A stretch of 64,000 bases of DNA from Acinetobacter gerneri DSM 14967 = CIP 107464 = MTCC 9824 (GCF_000368565.1 NZ_KB849542.1:197258-261257), one strand, 5' to 3'; counted from the first letter of the stretch, positions 1-10,941 are shown. Translations and numbers: made by a program. Notes: generated by a model from the sequence alone, not told the origin.

Positions 1-1
1 C

Positions 2-703
2 ACACTCTATCCAAATCGAGTCGAGCTTGGTTTGGGTCGTGCTCCTGGTACAGATCAAATGACCATGCGTGCGCTTCGCCGCGGCCGTCAAGAAACAGAA
101 GATCAATTTCCACAAGACGTATTAGAGATTTTACAATATTTTGATGAGCCTTATGTGGGTCAACAAATCATTGCTACGCCCGGTCAAGGTACTCATGTTC
201 CAGTCTGGTTACTTGGATCTAGTTTATTTAGTGCACAACTTGCAGCAAAACTCGGTCTACCCTACTCATTTGCATCACATTTCGCGCCGCGTATGTTAGA
301 TCAAGCGATCAAGCTCTATCGTGAAAATTTCCAACCTTCTGAATATCTATCACAGCCTTATGTATCAATGGGTGTCCCTGTTGTCGTTGCAGAAACTGAT
401 GCAGAAGCAGAAAAGCTTGCAACCAGTCCTTATCAACGTGTACTCGGTCTTATTCGTGGTGATTTACGTAAACTCAAAGCGCCGGTTGAATCAATGGATG
501 GGCTTTGGTCTGTTTCAGAGAAAATGGCTGTCGAAAACTTCTTAGGCAAAGCACAAATTGGTTCAACTAAAACCGTAAAAGCAGGTTTGGAAAATTTATT
601 GGCTCAGTATGATGTTGATGAGTTTATTTTTACGTGTGATGTTTATGATACTGATCAGCGTTTGAATAACTTTAAATTATTGATGGATATCAAAAATAGC
701 TAA
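2..703 (+). CDS. LLM-class flavin-dependent oxidoreductase, 3' part
   Basis: The reading frame is open from the first bases, so the gene starts upstream of the window; about 233 C-terminal residues are visible. The stretch [10 protein letters not shown] near the left edge and the later [20 protein letters not shown] are typical of the luciferase-like (bacterial luciferase/MsnO8-type) FMN-dependent monooxygenases, which use FMNH2 supplied by a reductase and act in the cytoplasm. The substrate cannot be told from sequence. A hairpin terminator follows directly, so this is the last gene of its transcript. A TTG at 32 gives a shorter apparent start but lies inside the conserved domain. Confidence 0.88.
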   Translation, partial: TLYPNRVELGLGRAPGTDQMTMRALRRGRQETEDQFPQDVLEILQYFDEPYVGQQIIATPGQGTHVPVWLLGSSLFSAQLAAKLGLPYSFASHFAPRMLDQAIKLYRENFQPSEYLSQPYVSMGVPVVVAETDAEAEKLATSPYQRVLGLIRGDLRKLKAPVESMDGLWSVSEKMAVENFLGKAQIGSTKTVKAGLENLLAQYDVDEFIFTCDVYDTDQRLNNFKLLMDIKNS

Positions 704-710
704 TTACTTT

Positions 711-742
711 AAGAGCTATAGCAACCTTGCTATAGCTTTTTA
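711..742 (+). terminator. Rho-independent terminator
   Basis: An 11-bp perfect stem, AGCTATAGCAA with TTGCTATAGCT, is followed by a run of T. It lies 8 bp after the stop of the flavin oxidoreductase. The gene on the other side is convergent and ends at 790. Confidence 0.8.
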
Positions 743-789
743 AACCCATAAATTTGAAATATATAAAATATTTTAAATCTACAGTCAAA

Positions 790-2907
790 TTAACACATCA
801 ATTTATTGACCACTTGATTTGCCTCAATAGCTTTACTAAATAAAAATCCCTGCCCGATTTTACAGCCTGATTTGATCAAAATTTCGAGTTCACTATGTTT
901 TTCAATCCCTTCAGCGATGATATCCAATTGTAATTTTGGAGCCAGTTGGATGATTGCTTGTACTATGGCTAAAGTCTCTTTATCTGGCTCGATGAGTTGA
1001 ATAAAACTACGGTCTATTTTCAAACAATCAATTGGATAATCTTTCAATCTAGAAAGTGAAGAATGCCCCGTCCCAAAGTCATCTAAAGATATTTTCACAC
1101 CTTTTGACTTCAACAATCGTAAAGCACGCAAAACATAATTGGCACTTCGTTCAGATAATACCTGCTCGGTTACTTCAACCTCGATTAAATGTGCGGGGAT
1201 TTTGTATTTTTCAAGTCTGAGTAAAAATTTCTCAGCATAGTCATCCCTTAAAAACTCCACAGGCGCAGCATTAATCGCGATCGGCACCACATCAACACCT
1301 TGTTTCTGCCAAGATGAAATGTCAGCAAAAATTTTAGTTTGCATAATACTACTAATCTTGGTCGCCAATTGATAATCCTTAAATGCCTCTTGTAAAACGC
1401 TTGGAAAACTTAACCCTTCACTTGGAGAAATCCAACGCAATAAAGCCTCAAAACCAACAATTTTTTGAGATAGTAAGTGAACTTTAGGTTGATAATAGGG
1501 AACAATCCAATTTTTTTGGATAATGTTTCTTGCTTGATGGAGTTGCTTGGCCGTTTGATCACTTAAAAATAACATATGCTCATCATAGAAACGGATTCCA
1601 CCACGACCATCATTTTTAATATCATGTAATGCTGTATCTACACATCGCATCAAACCATTTACATCTAAAGCATGATGGGGATAGATCGCACAACCGATAC
1701 TCATCCCACCGTTGATACGTTTACCGTCATAGCTAATCGGTGTTTCGAGTTGTTTTGCTACAGTTTCTGCAATCGCATATAGTTCATTTTCATTTTCAAG
1801 ATTGTTCACTGCAACAGCAAATTCATCACCACCAACCCGTGCAATAAACACCTTATCAGTTAAGGTTGTAATCAGGCGCTTCGATAAAACGCGTAATAGA
1901 TGATCTCCCGCTGCATGTCCTAACATTTCATTGATATGCTTAAAATAATCCAAACCTAATAAAATCAAGCCAACCTGTTGGGCTTGATCTTTGGCACTAT
2001 CAAGTAGTTTTTTAAGTTGGTTTTTAAAAATTTTGCGATTGTATAAACCTGTAAGTTGATCCAATTCACTATAGTTTTGCAATTGCTTCTTAGTATTTAT
2101 TTGATGAGTAATATCTCTAGAAATACACAGCACCGATTGGGTTTGATTATTGTCATCTACGATTGGGGTAAAACGTATATTCCAAAATTTTACTGAACCT
2201 TCCTCAGGAGTTTCCATTTTAGCAAAAGAGTTTTTACCCGAAAAAGCAAGTTTTAAAGCATTTCTACAGCGTGACTTAAATGCCAAAGGAACTAAATCAA
2301 ACCAATTAAAAACAGTCGCTCCATCTTCTGGAGGCAAACCTAAAAGCTTTCTGCCATTTTTATTGACATAAAGTAATGTCCCATCTTTATCCAACAATTT
2401 AATACAATCAGCACTAATATCCAGCATATTTTTATATGAGGAAAATTGATGGGTAAAGTTTAAATGCTTAGTCTTACGATTGTGTATATTAATCGCACTA
2501 ATTAAAATCACTTTTTTTGTACTTACGTCATCAAAATAAATTTTAACTTGAATAAAGTACCAATGGTTTTTTTCAGCAATATCAAAAAGCTGAACTTCCT
2601 TTAAAATTTTCTGTTGGCTGTTTGGCAATTGGATCAGTTGTTCAACTAAATCCTGCAAATCATCCATCGAAATTATTCTAAAAAAATTATCAATATTTCC
2701 AACCATTTCCAACCATTCACGGTTTAAAAAAAGAGTAGAACCATCACTTTTAAATACGCCAAGTAAATGGGGTAAATAATTAAAGGGATTCAATAATTTT
2801 TCATGAAAATCATCAATATTTAATCGCTCAAAATTGTCATCATTTTGAATGATTTTACTGTATTGAAGATCTATTTTGTATTTTTGTCTTATCAGATCAA
2901 TATCCAT
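790..2907 (-). CDS. PAS-GGDEF-EAL cyclic-di-GMP protein (copy 1)
   Basis: This 705-aa protein is predicted to make and/or degrade c-di-GMP. An N-terminal PAS-like region (about 40-140) is followed by a second PAS domain (about 155-270), a GGDEF domain with an intact GGDEF motif at 359-363, and an EAL domain with EAL at 487-489, EVTE near 578-581 and DDFGTG at 609-614. Both catalytic signatures look intact, so it may be bifunctional. No membrane segments are evident, which suggests a cytosolic sensor. It is a close same-length paralogue of the protein at 4038-6161, including the linker; the pair flanks one small gene. The start at 2907 gives the full first PAS region. Confidence 0.93.
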   Translation of the reverse strand: MDIDLIRQKYKIDLQYSKIIQNDDNFERLNIDDFHEKLLNPFNYLPHLLGVFKSDGSTLFLNREWLEMVGNIDNFFRIISMDDLQDLVEQLIQLPNSQQKILKEVQLFDIAEKNHWYFIQVKIYFDDVSTKKVILISAINIHNRKTKHLNFTHQFSSYKNMLDISADCIKLLDKDGTLLYVNKNGRKLLGLPPEDGATVFNWFDLVPLAFKSRCRNALKLAFSGKNSFAKMETPEEGSVKFWNIRFTPIVDDNNQTQSVLCISRDITHQINTKKQLQNYSELDQLTGLYNRKIFKNQLKKLLDSAKDQAQQVGLILLGLDYFKHINEMLGHAAGDHLLRVLSKRLITTLTDKVFIARVGGDEFAVAVNNLENENELYAIAETVAKQLETPISYDGKRINGGMSIGCAIYPHHALDVNGLMRCVDTALHDIKNDGRGGIRFYDEHMLFLSDQTAKQLHQARNIIQKNWIVPYYQPKVHLLSQKIVGFEALLRWISPSEGLSFPSVLQEAFKDYQLATKISSIMQTKIFADISSWQKQGVDVVPIAINAAPVEFLRDDYAEKFLLRLEKYKIPAHLIEVEVTEQVLSERSANYVLRALRLLKSKGVKISLDDFGTGHSSLSRLKDYPIDCLKIDRSFIQLIEPDKETLAIVQAIIQLAPKLQLDIIAEGIEKHSELEILIKSGCKIGQGFLFSKAIEANQVVNKLMC

Positions 2908-3446
2908 AGCAAACTCGCCAATATTAAAAAAGGTTAAGAAAAATAATTAATTTTTATTATTGTTTATTTTATATACTATCCATTAAGAAAATTAAATAGC
3001 TAAACATTCAAAACACTTTATCAAAAAACACTAAAAAATCATTAAATACGCCTTGAAATCTACTTATAATAATCAATTTATATCAAATAAAAACAAATAT
3101 ATAAATAAAATACATCTTTGCAAGACCATATAGTTTATATTAAAATTCTATATGAAATTTACTCAACTATTCATGTATTTTGAAAGAAATGCATCAAAGA
3201 CTAAAATAAAAATAATCAACAGATAATAAAATACATTTAAAGTTTTATAGCATACATAATATTAATTCTTTTATTTAAAAAAATTAACACTCATATTGAT
3301 AAGAGAGAATCTTATCATTTTACGAAAATAACGATGACTGTATAGACAAAAATACAACTTTACCTCACAGACATAGTCAGATATATCTTAACTTGCAATA
3401 ATCGCAACACGACATTAAAAATAAAAATGCATGAAAAGGGACGGAT
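2908..3446. other. AT-rich intergenic region
   Basis: This 539-bp, very AT-rich gap separates two divergent genes and must hold both promoters. I see no small ORF with a convincing ribosome-binding site and no long dyad. The sequence AAAGGGACGG just before 3447 is the Shine-Dalgarno of the FMO-like fragment. Confidence 0.5.
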
Positions 3447-4004
3447 ATGTCAAAGGATAAAAAGAATCAATTATCAGGTTTTTTTCAAAATCTACCAGAG
3501 TTTTTTACCCTATTTAAAGGTCAAATTATTGAGGCTAAAGACATAAAATTGACTGATTTAAGTCATAAAAAAGTTGCTGTGATAGGCGCTAATCAACTTT
3601 CAGTTTCATATCTAGATCACATCACACAGCATGCAGAATCTGTGAAAGTATTTCAAATCAAGCCACATTTCGTTCTGCCTCATACTGAAAAGGCAATTCA
3701 TCGGATACTGAATCATCCTTTATTATTAAAAAAGAGGCTCAAGTTTAAACCGCAACTTAAAATTTTATTGGCTACCCGCTTCTTGGAATCGCAGATCCAA
3801 GATAATTGGTTGAAAAGACACTTGATGCCAAACCCCACATCAAAGAATAGAATTTTTTTTAAATCAGATGCTTATTATGCTGCTTTGCAAAAAGGTAATT
3901 GCAAACTCATTACATGGCCCGTACTTAAAGTCACTGAAAATGGTGTCTATAGTTTAGAAGGTATTGAGCATAAAGTTGATCTCGTTGTGACAACATTTGA
4001 GTAA
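3447..4004 (+). CDS. Truncated flavin monooxygenase-like protein
   Basis: This 185-aa protein matches only the middle of an FMO/Baeyer-Villiger-type monooxygenase. LPEFFTLFKGQIIEA followed by KKVAVIGANQLS corresponds to the segment leading into the NADPH-binding Rossmann motif, here degenerate (GANQLS for GxGxSG). The later NRIFFKSDAYYAALQ and VYSLEGIEHKVDLVV fit the region before the usual ATGF motif. The N-terminal FAD-binding motif and the C-terminal third are absent, so monooxygenase activity is unlikely. A good Shine-Dalgarno (AAAGGGACGG) precedes the ATG, so it may be expressed. It could be a decayed remnant or a reduced protein with a new role. Confidence 0.65.
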   Translation: MSKDKKNQLSGFFQNLPEFFTLFKGQIIEAKDIKLTDLSHKKVAVIGANQLSVSYLDHITQHAESVKVFQIKPHFVLPHTEKAIHRILNHPLLLKKRLKFKPQLKILLATRFLESQIQDNWLKRHLMPNPTSKNRIFFKSDAYYAALQKGNCKLITWPVLKVTENGVYSLEGIEHKVDLVVTTFE

Positions 4005-4037
4005 AAACTTATGCAAATAGAGACTTAAAATTTATTT

Positions 4038-6161
4038 TTAAGCAAATTTTCTTAAGATTTCAATCATGCCCTGTAGATCGACTGCTTGGCTAAAATAGTA
4101 GCCCTGTCCGATATGACAACCTGATTCAACCAAAATATTCAACTGCTCTTCAGTTTCAATACCCTCTGCAACTATATCCAAATTGAGTTTAGGACCAAGC
4201 TCAGTAATGGCCTGAATGACCGCCAATATGGTACGGTCAGTTGCAATCAAGTTAATGAAGCTTTTATCAATTTTCAAACAATCTACAGGATAATCTCTTA
4301 AACGTGTCAATGAAGAATGCCCAGTCCCAAAATCATCCAAAGCAATTCTAACACCTTTACGTTTAAGTATTTCCAATGCACGTAAGACAAAATCTGAGCC
4401 ACGTTCTTCTAAAATTTGCTCAGTCACTTCGATTTCCACTAAGTGATAGGGAATATTATATTTATCAATTCTTTGTAGTAATTTTTCAGCATAGTCATCA
4501 CGTAGAAATTCGACTGGTGCTACATTAAGTGCTACAGGTACAACATTTAGATCATTTTCAATACATTGTGCAAGTTGCTCAAATATTTTATTGTGCATCA
4601 ACTCACTGATTTTTGAAGCTAATTTATAATCTTTAAATGCCTCACGAACCTCATTCGGCATTTGTAGCCCAAGTTCAGGGCTTTCCCAACGAAGAAGTGC
4701 CTCAAAGCCAACTATTTTACGTGTGATTAAATCAACTTTGGGTTGATAATATGGTGTCACCATATCCATACGTATGATATTACGTGCACGATTCAACTGT
4801 TTTGCGGTAATTTCCGTATTAATCAACATTTGTTCATTATAAAAACGAATACCGCCACGCCCATCTGCTTTAAGATCATTTAAGGCAGTATCCACGCATT
4901 GAATCAAACCTGCACTATCTTCAGCATCTCGCGGATATAAGGCACAACCAATACTCATCCCACCATTAATCAAACGTCCCGAATAACTGATCGGCGCATC
5001 CAGTTGCTGAGAAGCTAATTCAGCAATTTTGCTAAATTCTTGCTCTGATTTTAAACCGCCCACAGCAATAGCAAATTCATCACCCCCCAAACGAGCAACA
5101 AAGCCTTGATCATCAGAAACAAGTTGTAATCGTTTGGATAAAACGCGCAGTAAATGATCTCCAGCTGAATGGCCGAGGGTATCATTCACATGTTTGAAAT
5201 GGTCTAAATCAATTAGCAAGATTCCAGCCATCTGCTGTTTATCTTTGGCATCTGAAATCAGACGTTTTAATCTATTTTTAAATAATTTACGATTATATAA
5301 CCCAGTCAAATCATCTAATTCACTATTTTCACGGAGTTTATTTTCAGCTTCTTTTTGCAAGGTAACATCACGCGAAACACATAAAATAGTCTGTGTTTGA
5401 CCATTTTCATCAACAATTGGAGTTAAAATATTATCCCAATATTGAGTGATTCCAGCACCTACACTTTTACCTGCAAATCGCGCATTCTGCCCTTTTACTG
5501 CTTCGATTAAAGCTTTTTTGCCTCGACCACGCACTTCTATTGGCAAAAGATCCATCCATTTCATGCCGAATTTTTTTTCATCAAGTGGTACACCAAGTGC
5601 TTTTCGACCAGATAGATTCATGTGTTTGACATTGCCGTCAGTATCTAAAACTTTGATACAATCAACACAAACATCCAGCATATTTTCATATGCACCTAAC
5701 TGTTCTAATAAGCTCACTTGCCCTATTTTTTTATTTTGGATATTTGCAGCAGTCGTGATAAATACTTGCTGTTGAATTTCATCCATAAAAAAACTATTGA
5801 TACGTAACACATACCATTGATAGCCATGATCTTGGCATAAGATACGGCATTCGAACTGGTTAACATCATCCTGCGCATTATTTTGAATTGCCGACTTCAA
5901 CGTTAAAAAATCATCAGGATGAATAATGGAATAAAAAAACTCAGATTCCCCAATATGGTTTTTCCATTGTTTATTATTAAATATATTTTGACCATCAATT
6001 AAGAATATATTAACTGACATCGGCAATAACTCATAAGTTTGAAAGAGTTTTTGCATTTTGTCATAGTTTAAAACTTCAGCTTTGTTGACTTGTCCCAACG
6101 GTACATCTTTATCTTCTTCTCGCTTAACCATAGTATCGGGTTGAGCATTTAGAATAGACAT
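4038..6161 (-). CDS. PAS-GGDEF-EAL cyclic-di-GMP protein (copy 2)
   Basis: This 707-aa paralogue of the 790-2907 product has the same order: PAS-like region, PAS (about 155-270), GGDEF with the motif at 359-363, then EAL with GFEALLRW near 485-492, EVTE and DDFGTGHSS. Both catalytic motifs look intact. The two proteins align nearly without gaps from the second PAS onward and differ most in the N-terminal sensor, which suggests a duplication followed by change in the sensed signal. No membrane segments are seen. The ATG is preceded by GGAGGG in the coding direction, a strong Shine-Dalgarno. Confidence 0.93.
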   Translation of the reverse strand: MSILNAQPDTMVKREEDKDVPLGQVNKAEVLNYDKMQKLFQTYELLPMSVNIFLIDGQNIFNNKQWKNHIGESEFFYSIIHPDDFLTLKSAIQNNAQDDVNQFECRILCQDHGYQWYVLRINSFFMDEIQQQVFITTAANIQNKKIGQVSLLEQLGAYENMLDVCVDCIKVLDTDGNVKHMNLSGRKALGVPLDEKKFGMKWMDLLPIEVRGRGKKALIEAVKGQNARFAGKSVGAGITQYWDNILTPIVDENGQTQTILCVSRDVTLQKEAENKLRENSELDDLTGLYNRKLFKNRLKRLISDAKDKQQMAGILLIDLDHFKHVNDTLGHSAGDHLLRVLSKRLQLVSDDQGFVARLGGDEFAIAVGGLKSEQEFSKIAELASQQLDAPISYSGRLINGGMSIGCALYPRDAEDSAGLIQCVDTALNDLKADGRGGIRFYNEQMLINTEITAKQLNRARNIIRMDMVTPYYQPKVDLITRKIVGFEALLRWESPELGLQMPNEVREAFKDYKLASKISELMHNKIFEQLAQCIENDLNVVPVALNVAPVEFLRDDYAEKLLQRIDKYNIPYHLVEIEVTEQILEERGSDFVLRALEILKRKGVRIALDDFGTGHSSLTRLRDYPVDCLKIDKSFINLIATDRTILAVIQAITELGPKLNLDIVAEGIETEEQLNILVESGCHIGQGYYFSQAVDLQGMIEILRKFA

Positions 6162-6698
6162 TTGCCAACCCTCCTATAATCTCAGTTTAGCAATTTACAT
6201 GAATACTTGTGACATTGTTCACAATTATAACTGTTATTTCGATTTTAACAATGTGTATATGCACACATCTTTGCAATCAAAATGCATAACTCAGGATCAT
6301 TTTTTTAATTAATAAAAAATTATTAATAATAATTGAATATGTTAGCGATACATGAGCAGCCAAAGTCTGATTCTTTATAAAAAGACGTGTTTGATTATTT
6401 ATTATCCACACCTTTATTTTCCTTAAATTCAGCTTAATCTATTTTAATTTTCATATAATATTTATTTAAATAAGGAACATGAATAATGTTTTTAAATTAA
6501 CATTCGACCAATGTCTAATAATTGTACAAATTAAAAGTTACCTTCTATTCTCACACATAATAGTTTAGTTTTTCTTAATATTATTAATCATAACTTTGAG
6601 TTGTTTTATTTTAAAAATCCTAAAATAATATTCTAAACCCCAGAAAAAAGCTCAGACTGAGCTGAGCTTTGAGAGAGAATTTTTTACTTCTAAAAAGA
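6162..6698. other. AT-rich intergenic region
   Basis: This 537-bp gap lies between two minus-strand genes. It contains the ppsR terminator at its right end and presumably the promoter of the c-di-GMP gene near its left end. I see no credible gene. A 29-codon frame starting near 6480 has its Shine-Dalgarno-like AAGGA only two bases from the ATG and was not accepted. Confidence 0.45.
6644..6670 (-). terminator. Rho-independent terminator of ppsR
   Basis: Read on the minus strand, AAAGCTCAG, a 6-nt loop, CTGAGCTTT and further T residues form a hairpin with a U tract about 30 bp after the ppsR stop codon. Confidence 0.75.
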
Positions 6699-7535
6699 TT
6701 AACCGATACGACGCTTCAATCCTGTCATCTGCAAAATACGTGTTGAAATCTCTTCAATCGACATTTCTGACACGTTTAAATATTTGATGCCTTCAGAAAT
6801 ATAAATTCCTTCAACTGCACGAAGCTCCATCTGACATTGGCTGAAACTTGCATAACGGCTGTTGGCTTTGCGTTCAGATCGAATCGCAACCAAACGTTCT
6901 GCATCAATCATCAACCCAAACAATTTATGTTTATGTTCTTTAAGTACAGATGGCAATCTGTTGTCATCCAAATCTTCTTCAGTTAGCGGATAATTTGCTA
7001 CACGAATTCCAAATTGTAATGACAAATAAATTGAAGTTGGTGTTTTACCCGAACGGGATACTCCAATCAAAATCAAATCAGCCTTATCATAATGACGCGT
7101 GCGTGCCCCATCATCATTGTCTAAAGCAAAATGAACTGCGTCAATTCTCGCCTTATATGACTCAGAATCAGTCACTGCATGGGTTTGTCCGACTAAAGTT
7201 GTAGGAGGTGTACCAAGCTCATCAGACAACTTACTGATCATTCCTTCAAACACATCGAGGTTTACTGCGTTTGCTGTGTTGATAATATCACGCACATAAG
7301 GATCAACTAAAGTATCGAAAACTAAAGGCATTTGTCCATCAGAGTCAGCTCTTTTGTTGATTTCTGCGACCACATTCATGGCTGCTTCTTCAGTGGTAAT
7401 ATAAGGAATAATATGAATGTCAAAATCTACATTTGGAAACTGTGCAAGCAGTGAGTGGCCTAAGGTTTCAGCAGTAATTGCCGTTCCATCGGAAATAAAA
7501 AACACACTTCGCTTAATTTCTTTACCTTCTGACAT
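6699..7535 (-). CDS. ppsR: PEP synthase regulatory protein (kinase/pyrophosphorylase)
   Basis: A 278-aa DUF299-family protein. It controls phosphoenolpyruvate synthase by ADP-dependent phosphorylation and Pi-dependent dephosphorylation of a threonine next to the catalytic histidine. The opening VFFISDGTAITAETLGHS and the P-loop GVSRSGKTPTS are diagnostic. The ATG at 7535 is chosen because GAGGAG lies just upstream; a TTG 15 bp earlier overlaps that Shine-Dalgarno. It is divergent from ppsA, its target, with about 150 bp between the starts, so the pair probably shares a control region for gluconeogenesis. Confidence 0.95.
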   Translation of the reverse strand: MSEGKEIKRSVFFISDGTAITAETLGHSLLAQFPNVDFDIHIIPYITTEEAAMNVVAEINKRADSDGQMPLVFDTLVDPYVRDIINTANAVNLDVFEGMISKLSDELGTPPTTLVGQTHAVTDSESYKARIDAVHFALDNDDGARTRHYDKADLILIGVSRSGKTPTSIYLSLQFGIRVANYPLTEEDLDDNRLPSVLKEHKHKLFGLMIDAERLVAIRSERKANSRYASFSQCQMELRAVEGIYISEGIKYLNVSEMSIEEISTRILQMTGLKRRIG

Positions 7536-7689
7536 TAAAATTCTCCTCAAAAATTTGTCTAAGTGCTATATAATCTTTATAGTAAGCTCATCTTACATGA
7601 CTGTCGCTCAGATAAGTCAAATATCTAAGTGATTTGTTATGATTTCTTGCCAAGATAGTGATTAATACTGCAAAAGTGGAGTAACAACT

Positions 7690-10068
7690 TTGGAAGCGCG
7701 CGTAATCGGTCTGGAAAAATTAGGGAAACACGACGTAGAAATCGTGGGTGGTAAAAACTCATCTTTAGGTGAAATGATTAGTCATTTAGCTAATGCTGGT
7801 GTATCGGTACCTGGCGGTTTCGCAACAACTGCTGAAGCCTATCGTGAATTCCTAGAACAGAGTGGTTTAAATGCCAAAATTCAGGCTGAACTAGTTCAAC
7901 TTAATGTTGATGATGTAAATGCATTGGCTGAAACTGGCGCTAAAATTCGCCAATGGATCGTAGAAACTCCACTTACTCCAGAATTAGAAAAAGAAGTACG
8001 CGAAGCTTTCGCTGCTCTTTCAAGCGGTAATGCTGATATTGCAGTTGCTGTTCGTTCATCTGCTACAGCTGAAGATTTACCAGACGCTTCATTTGCAGGT
8101 CAACAAGAAACATTCTTAAACATTCGCGGTATCGATAACGTTTTAATCGCAATTAAAGAAGTCTTTGCTTCTTTATATAATGACCGTGCGATTGCTTACC
8201 GTGTACACCAAAACTTCGCGCATGACATCGTAGCTCTTTCTGCCGGTGTTCAACGCATGGTACGTTCTGAAACTGGCGCTGCTGGTGTAATGTTTACACT
8301 CGATACAGAATCAGGTTTCCGTGATGCAGTATTTATTACAGCATCTTATGGTTTGGGTGAAATGGTTGTTCAAGGTGCAGTAAACCCTGACGAATTCTAC
8401 ATTTCTAAACCATTGCTTCGTGCAGGTAAACATTCTATTTTACGTCGTAATCTTGGTTCTAAGCACCAAAAAATGATTTACGGTGAAGAAGCTTCTGCTG
8501 GTAAATCAGTTGTTGTTGTTGATGTTGAAAAAGCTGATCGTCAACAATTTGCGTTGAATGATCTTGAACTTCAAGAACTTGCTAAACAAGCATTGATCAT
8601 TGAAGAACATTATCAAGCACCTATGGACATCGAATGGGCGAAAGATGGCGATGACGGTAAAATCTATATCGTTCAAGCACGTCCTGAAACTGTAAAAAGC
8701 CGTGAAAATGTCGGCACTATGGAACGCTACCTATTAAAACAAAAAGGTACAGTTCTTTGTGAAGGTCGTTCTATCGGTCAACGTATCGGTTCTGGTCGCG
8801 TTCGTATTGTGACTTCAATCAAAGAAATGGACAAAGTACAAGCAGGTGATGTACTTGTATCTGACATGACTGACCCAGATTGGGAACCAGTAATGAAACG
8901 TGCAGCTGCGATTGTAACAAACCGTGGTGGTCGTACTTGTCACGCTGCAATTATTGCACGTGAACTTGGTGTTCCTGCGATTGTTGGTTGTGGTAATGCA
9001 ACTGAAGTATTGACTGATGGTCAAGAAGTAACTGTTTCTTGTGCTGAAGGTGATACTGGCTTTATTTATGAAGGTTCATTAGATTTTGAAGTTCAAAAGA
9101 ACTCTATCGAATCTATGCCTAAACTTCCGTTCAAAATCATGATGAACGTAGGTAATCCTGACCGTGCTTTCGACTTCGCGCAAATTCCAAACGAAGGTAT
9201 TGGTCTAGCTCGTTTAGAATTCATCATCAACCGTATGATTGGTGTGCATCCTAAAGCATTACTTAACATTGACAGCTTACCACGTGAAACTCGTGCAGCT
9301 GTGTTGGCACGTACCGCTGGCTACTCTACTCCTGTTGAGTTCTATGTTGAAAAATTGGTTGAAGGTATCGCAACACTTGCTGCTGCATTTGCTGACAAAC
9401 CAGTTATTGTGCGTATGTCTGACTTCAAATCAAACGAATACGCAAACTTGATCGGCGGTAAACTATACGAGCCTGAAGAAGAAAACCCAATGCTTGGTTT
9501 CCGTGGTGCTAGCCGTTACGTTTCTGAAAACTTCCGTGATTGCTTCGAATTAGAATGCCGTGCATTGAAAAAAGTTCGTGATGAAATGGGCTTAACCAAC
9601 ATTCAAATCATGATTCCTTTCGTACGTACAGTTGCTGAAGCGAAACGTGTGATTGAATTATTGGGCTTAAATGGTCTTAAACGTGGTGAAAATGGTCTTA
9701 AAGTGATCATGATGTGTGAATTGCCAACCAATGCTTTATTGGCTGAACAATTCCTTGAACACTTCGACGGTTTCTCTATCGGTTCAAATGACTTAACTCA
9801 GTTAACACTTGGTCTAGACCGTGACTCTGGTATCGTTTCACATTTGTTTGATGAACGTGATCCTGCAGTTAAAGCACTTCTTTCTATGGCTATCCACGCT
9901 TGCCGTAAAGCAGGTAAATATGTAGGTATCTGTGGTCAAGGTCCTTCTGACCACCCTGATCTTGCAAAATGGTTAATGGAACAAGGTATCGAATCTGTTT
10001 CATTAAACCCTGACTCTGTTTTAGATACTTGGTTCTTCTTATCTGAAGAAAAGACTAAACAAGACTAA
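7690..10068 (+). CDS. ppsA: Phosphoenolpyruvate synthase
   Basis: A 792-aa enzyme converting pyruvate and ATP to PEP, AMP and phosphate; cytosolic, key for growth on organic acids. The N-terminal ATP-grasp domain, the central phosphohistidine domain with [15 protein letters not shown] (catalytic His) and the C-terminal TIM barrel ending near [16 protein letters not shown] are all present at full family length. The start is TTG: the GGAG at about 7678-7681 is well spaced for it and the next residues ([11 protein letters not shown]) match the family. Codon use is more biased than in neighbours, as expected for a highly expressed gene. The divergent ppsR encodes its regulator. Confidence 0.97.
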   Translation: MEARVIGLEKLGKHDVEIVGGKNSSLGEMISHLANAGVSVPGGFATTAEAYREFLEQSGLNAKIQAELVQLNVDDVNALAETGAKIRQWIVETPLTPELEKEVREAFAALSSGNADIAVAVRSSATAEDLPDASFAGQQETFLNIRGIDNVLIAIKEVFASLYNDRAIAYRVHQNFAHDIVALSAGVQRMVRSETGAAGVMFTLDTESGFRDAVFITASYGLGEMVVQGAVNPDEFYISKPLLRAGKHSILRRNLGSKHQKMIYGEEASAGKSVVVVDVEKADRQQFALNDLELQELAKQALIIEEHYQAPMDIEWAKDGDDGKIYIVQARPETVKSRENVGTMERYLLKQKGTVLCEGRSIGQRIGSGRVRIVTSIKEMDKVQAGDVLVSDMTDPDWEPVMKRAAAIVTNRGGRTCHAAIIARELGVPAIVGCGNATEVLTDGQEVTVSCAEGDTGFIYEGSLDFEVQKNSIESMPKLPFKIMMNVGNPDRAFDFAQIPNEGIGLARLEFIINRMIGVHPKALLNIDSLPRETRAAVLARTAGYSTPVEFYVEKLVEGIATLAAAFADKPVIVRMSDFKSNEYANLIGGKLYEPEEENPMLGFRGASRYVSENFRDCFELECRALKKVRDEMGLTNIQIMIPFVRTVAEAKRVIELLGLNGLKRGENGLKVIMMCELPTNALLAEQFLEHFDGFSIGSNDLTQLTLGLDRDSGIVSHLFDERDPAVKALLSMAIHACRKAGKYVGICGQGPSDHPDLAKWLMEQGIESVSLNPDSVLDTWFFLSEEKTKQD

Positions 10069-10078
10069 TAAAACGTGG

Positions 10079-10111
10079 TAAAAAAGACCCTCTAGTAGGG
10101 TCTTTTTTTTC
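10079..10111 (+). terminator. Rho-independent terminator of ppsA
   Basis: AAAGACCCT, a short loop and AGGGTCTTT are followed by eight T residues, directly after the ppsA stop. Confidence 0.9.
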
Positions 10112-10161
10112 AAATAGTATTTCTGATTCATTATTTTGATTAGGTTTGAGATTTAATTTTT

Positions 10162-10941
10162 ATGCAAATTTACTTGGCGCGGAATAATCAACAAGCAGGT
10201 CCATACAGTTTAGACGATGTCAACGAAATGCTTGCCAATCAACAAGTATTACTTACAGACTTGGCATGGCACGAAGGTATGTCTGAATGGAAAGCTTTAG
10301 GTGAACTCACTCAAGGTAAACTTGTGTATCAACCACAAGCCACTCCATCTGTGCAAACAACACCGCAATTTCAAAATCAAACTTCAACGATTCAAAATAT
10401 TGAAGTTAAAAAAACAGCTCGCACACAAGTCAAAGCTGCATCTGTAGGTAAACGAATTGGGGCAAAACTTATAGATTTTGCTTTATTATACATTCCTCAA
10501 ATCGTAATTTTATTTGCCTTCTTTCCATTTGATGAACTGATCAAGCAAAATCCACAAACGTATGCTGAACAAATGCAATTTATGGATAATGTTATCATTA
10601 ACTTGCTTAATAGTTCGGCGGTTTATTATTTCTATGCACTATTTGCTTATATTTTAATTTTACTTTTCACACAATCATTCATGATCAAAAAATATGGTCA
10701 ATCAATTGGTAAGAAAATATATAAATTGAAAATCGTTGATATAGAAACAAACGAAAATCCTGGTCAACTACGTGGATTTTTTGTTCGTTCATTTTTATTT
10801 CTAGTGATTTCTCAAATGATGAATTTCTTCCCATTATTAATCATCATTTTCATTGCAGATATCGTTATGTTTTTCTCAAAAGAAAATATATCACTACATG
10901 ATCGCTTAGCAAAAACAAAAGTAATAGATATTTCAAATTAA
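10162..10941 (+). CDS. GYF_2/RDD-domain membrane protein
   Basis: A 259-aa protein. Residues 1-60 (IYLARNNQQAGPYSLDDV ... DLAWHEGMSEWKAL) match the small GYF_2-like domain found at the N-terminus of bacterial membrane proteins. After a Gln-rich linker, residues 95-259 form an RDD-type domain with several hydrophobic segments; GKRIGAKLIDFALLY carries the conserved Arg/Asp pattern. RDD proteins are inner-membrane proteins of mostly unknown function; some act in ion exchange. It stands alone between two terminators. Confidence 0.82.
   Translation: MQIYLARNNQQAGPYSLDDVNEMLANQQVLLTDLAWHEGMSEWKALGELTQGKLVYQPQATPSVQTTPQFQNQTSTIQNIEVKKTARTQVKAASVGKRIGAKLIDFALLYIPQIVILFAFFPFDELIKQNPQTYAEQMQFMDNVIINLLNSSAVYYFYALFAYILILLFTQSFMIKKYGQSIGKKIYKLKIVDIETNENPGQLRGFFVRSFLFLVISQMMNFFPLLIIIFIADIVMFFSKENISLHDRLAKTKVIDISN

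Noticed and set aside
6480..6570. 29-codon ORF in the gap between c-di-GMP gene and ppsR
   Set aside because: The only Shine-Dalgarno-like sequence is two bases from the ATG, too close for initiation, and the product has no recognisable features.
8815..9451. ORFs inside ppsA in other frames
   Set aside because: They lie entirely within a conserved, strongly biased coding sequence and have no start signals; the same holds for other frames within cyoB, the c-di-GMP genes and yebC.
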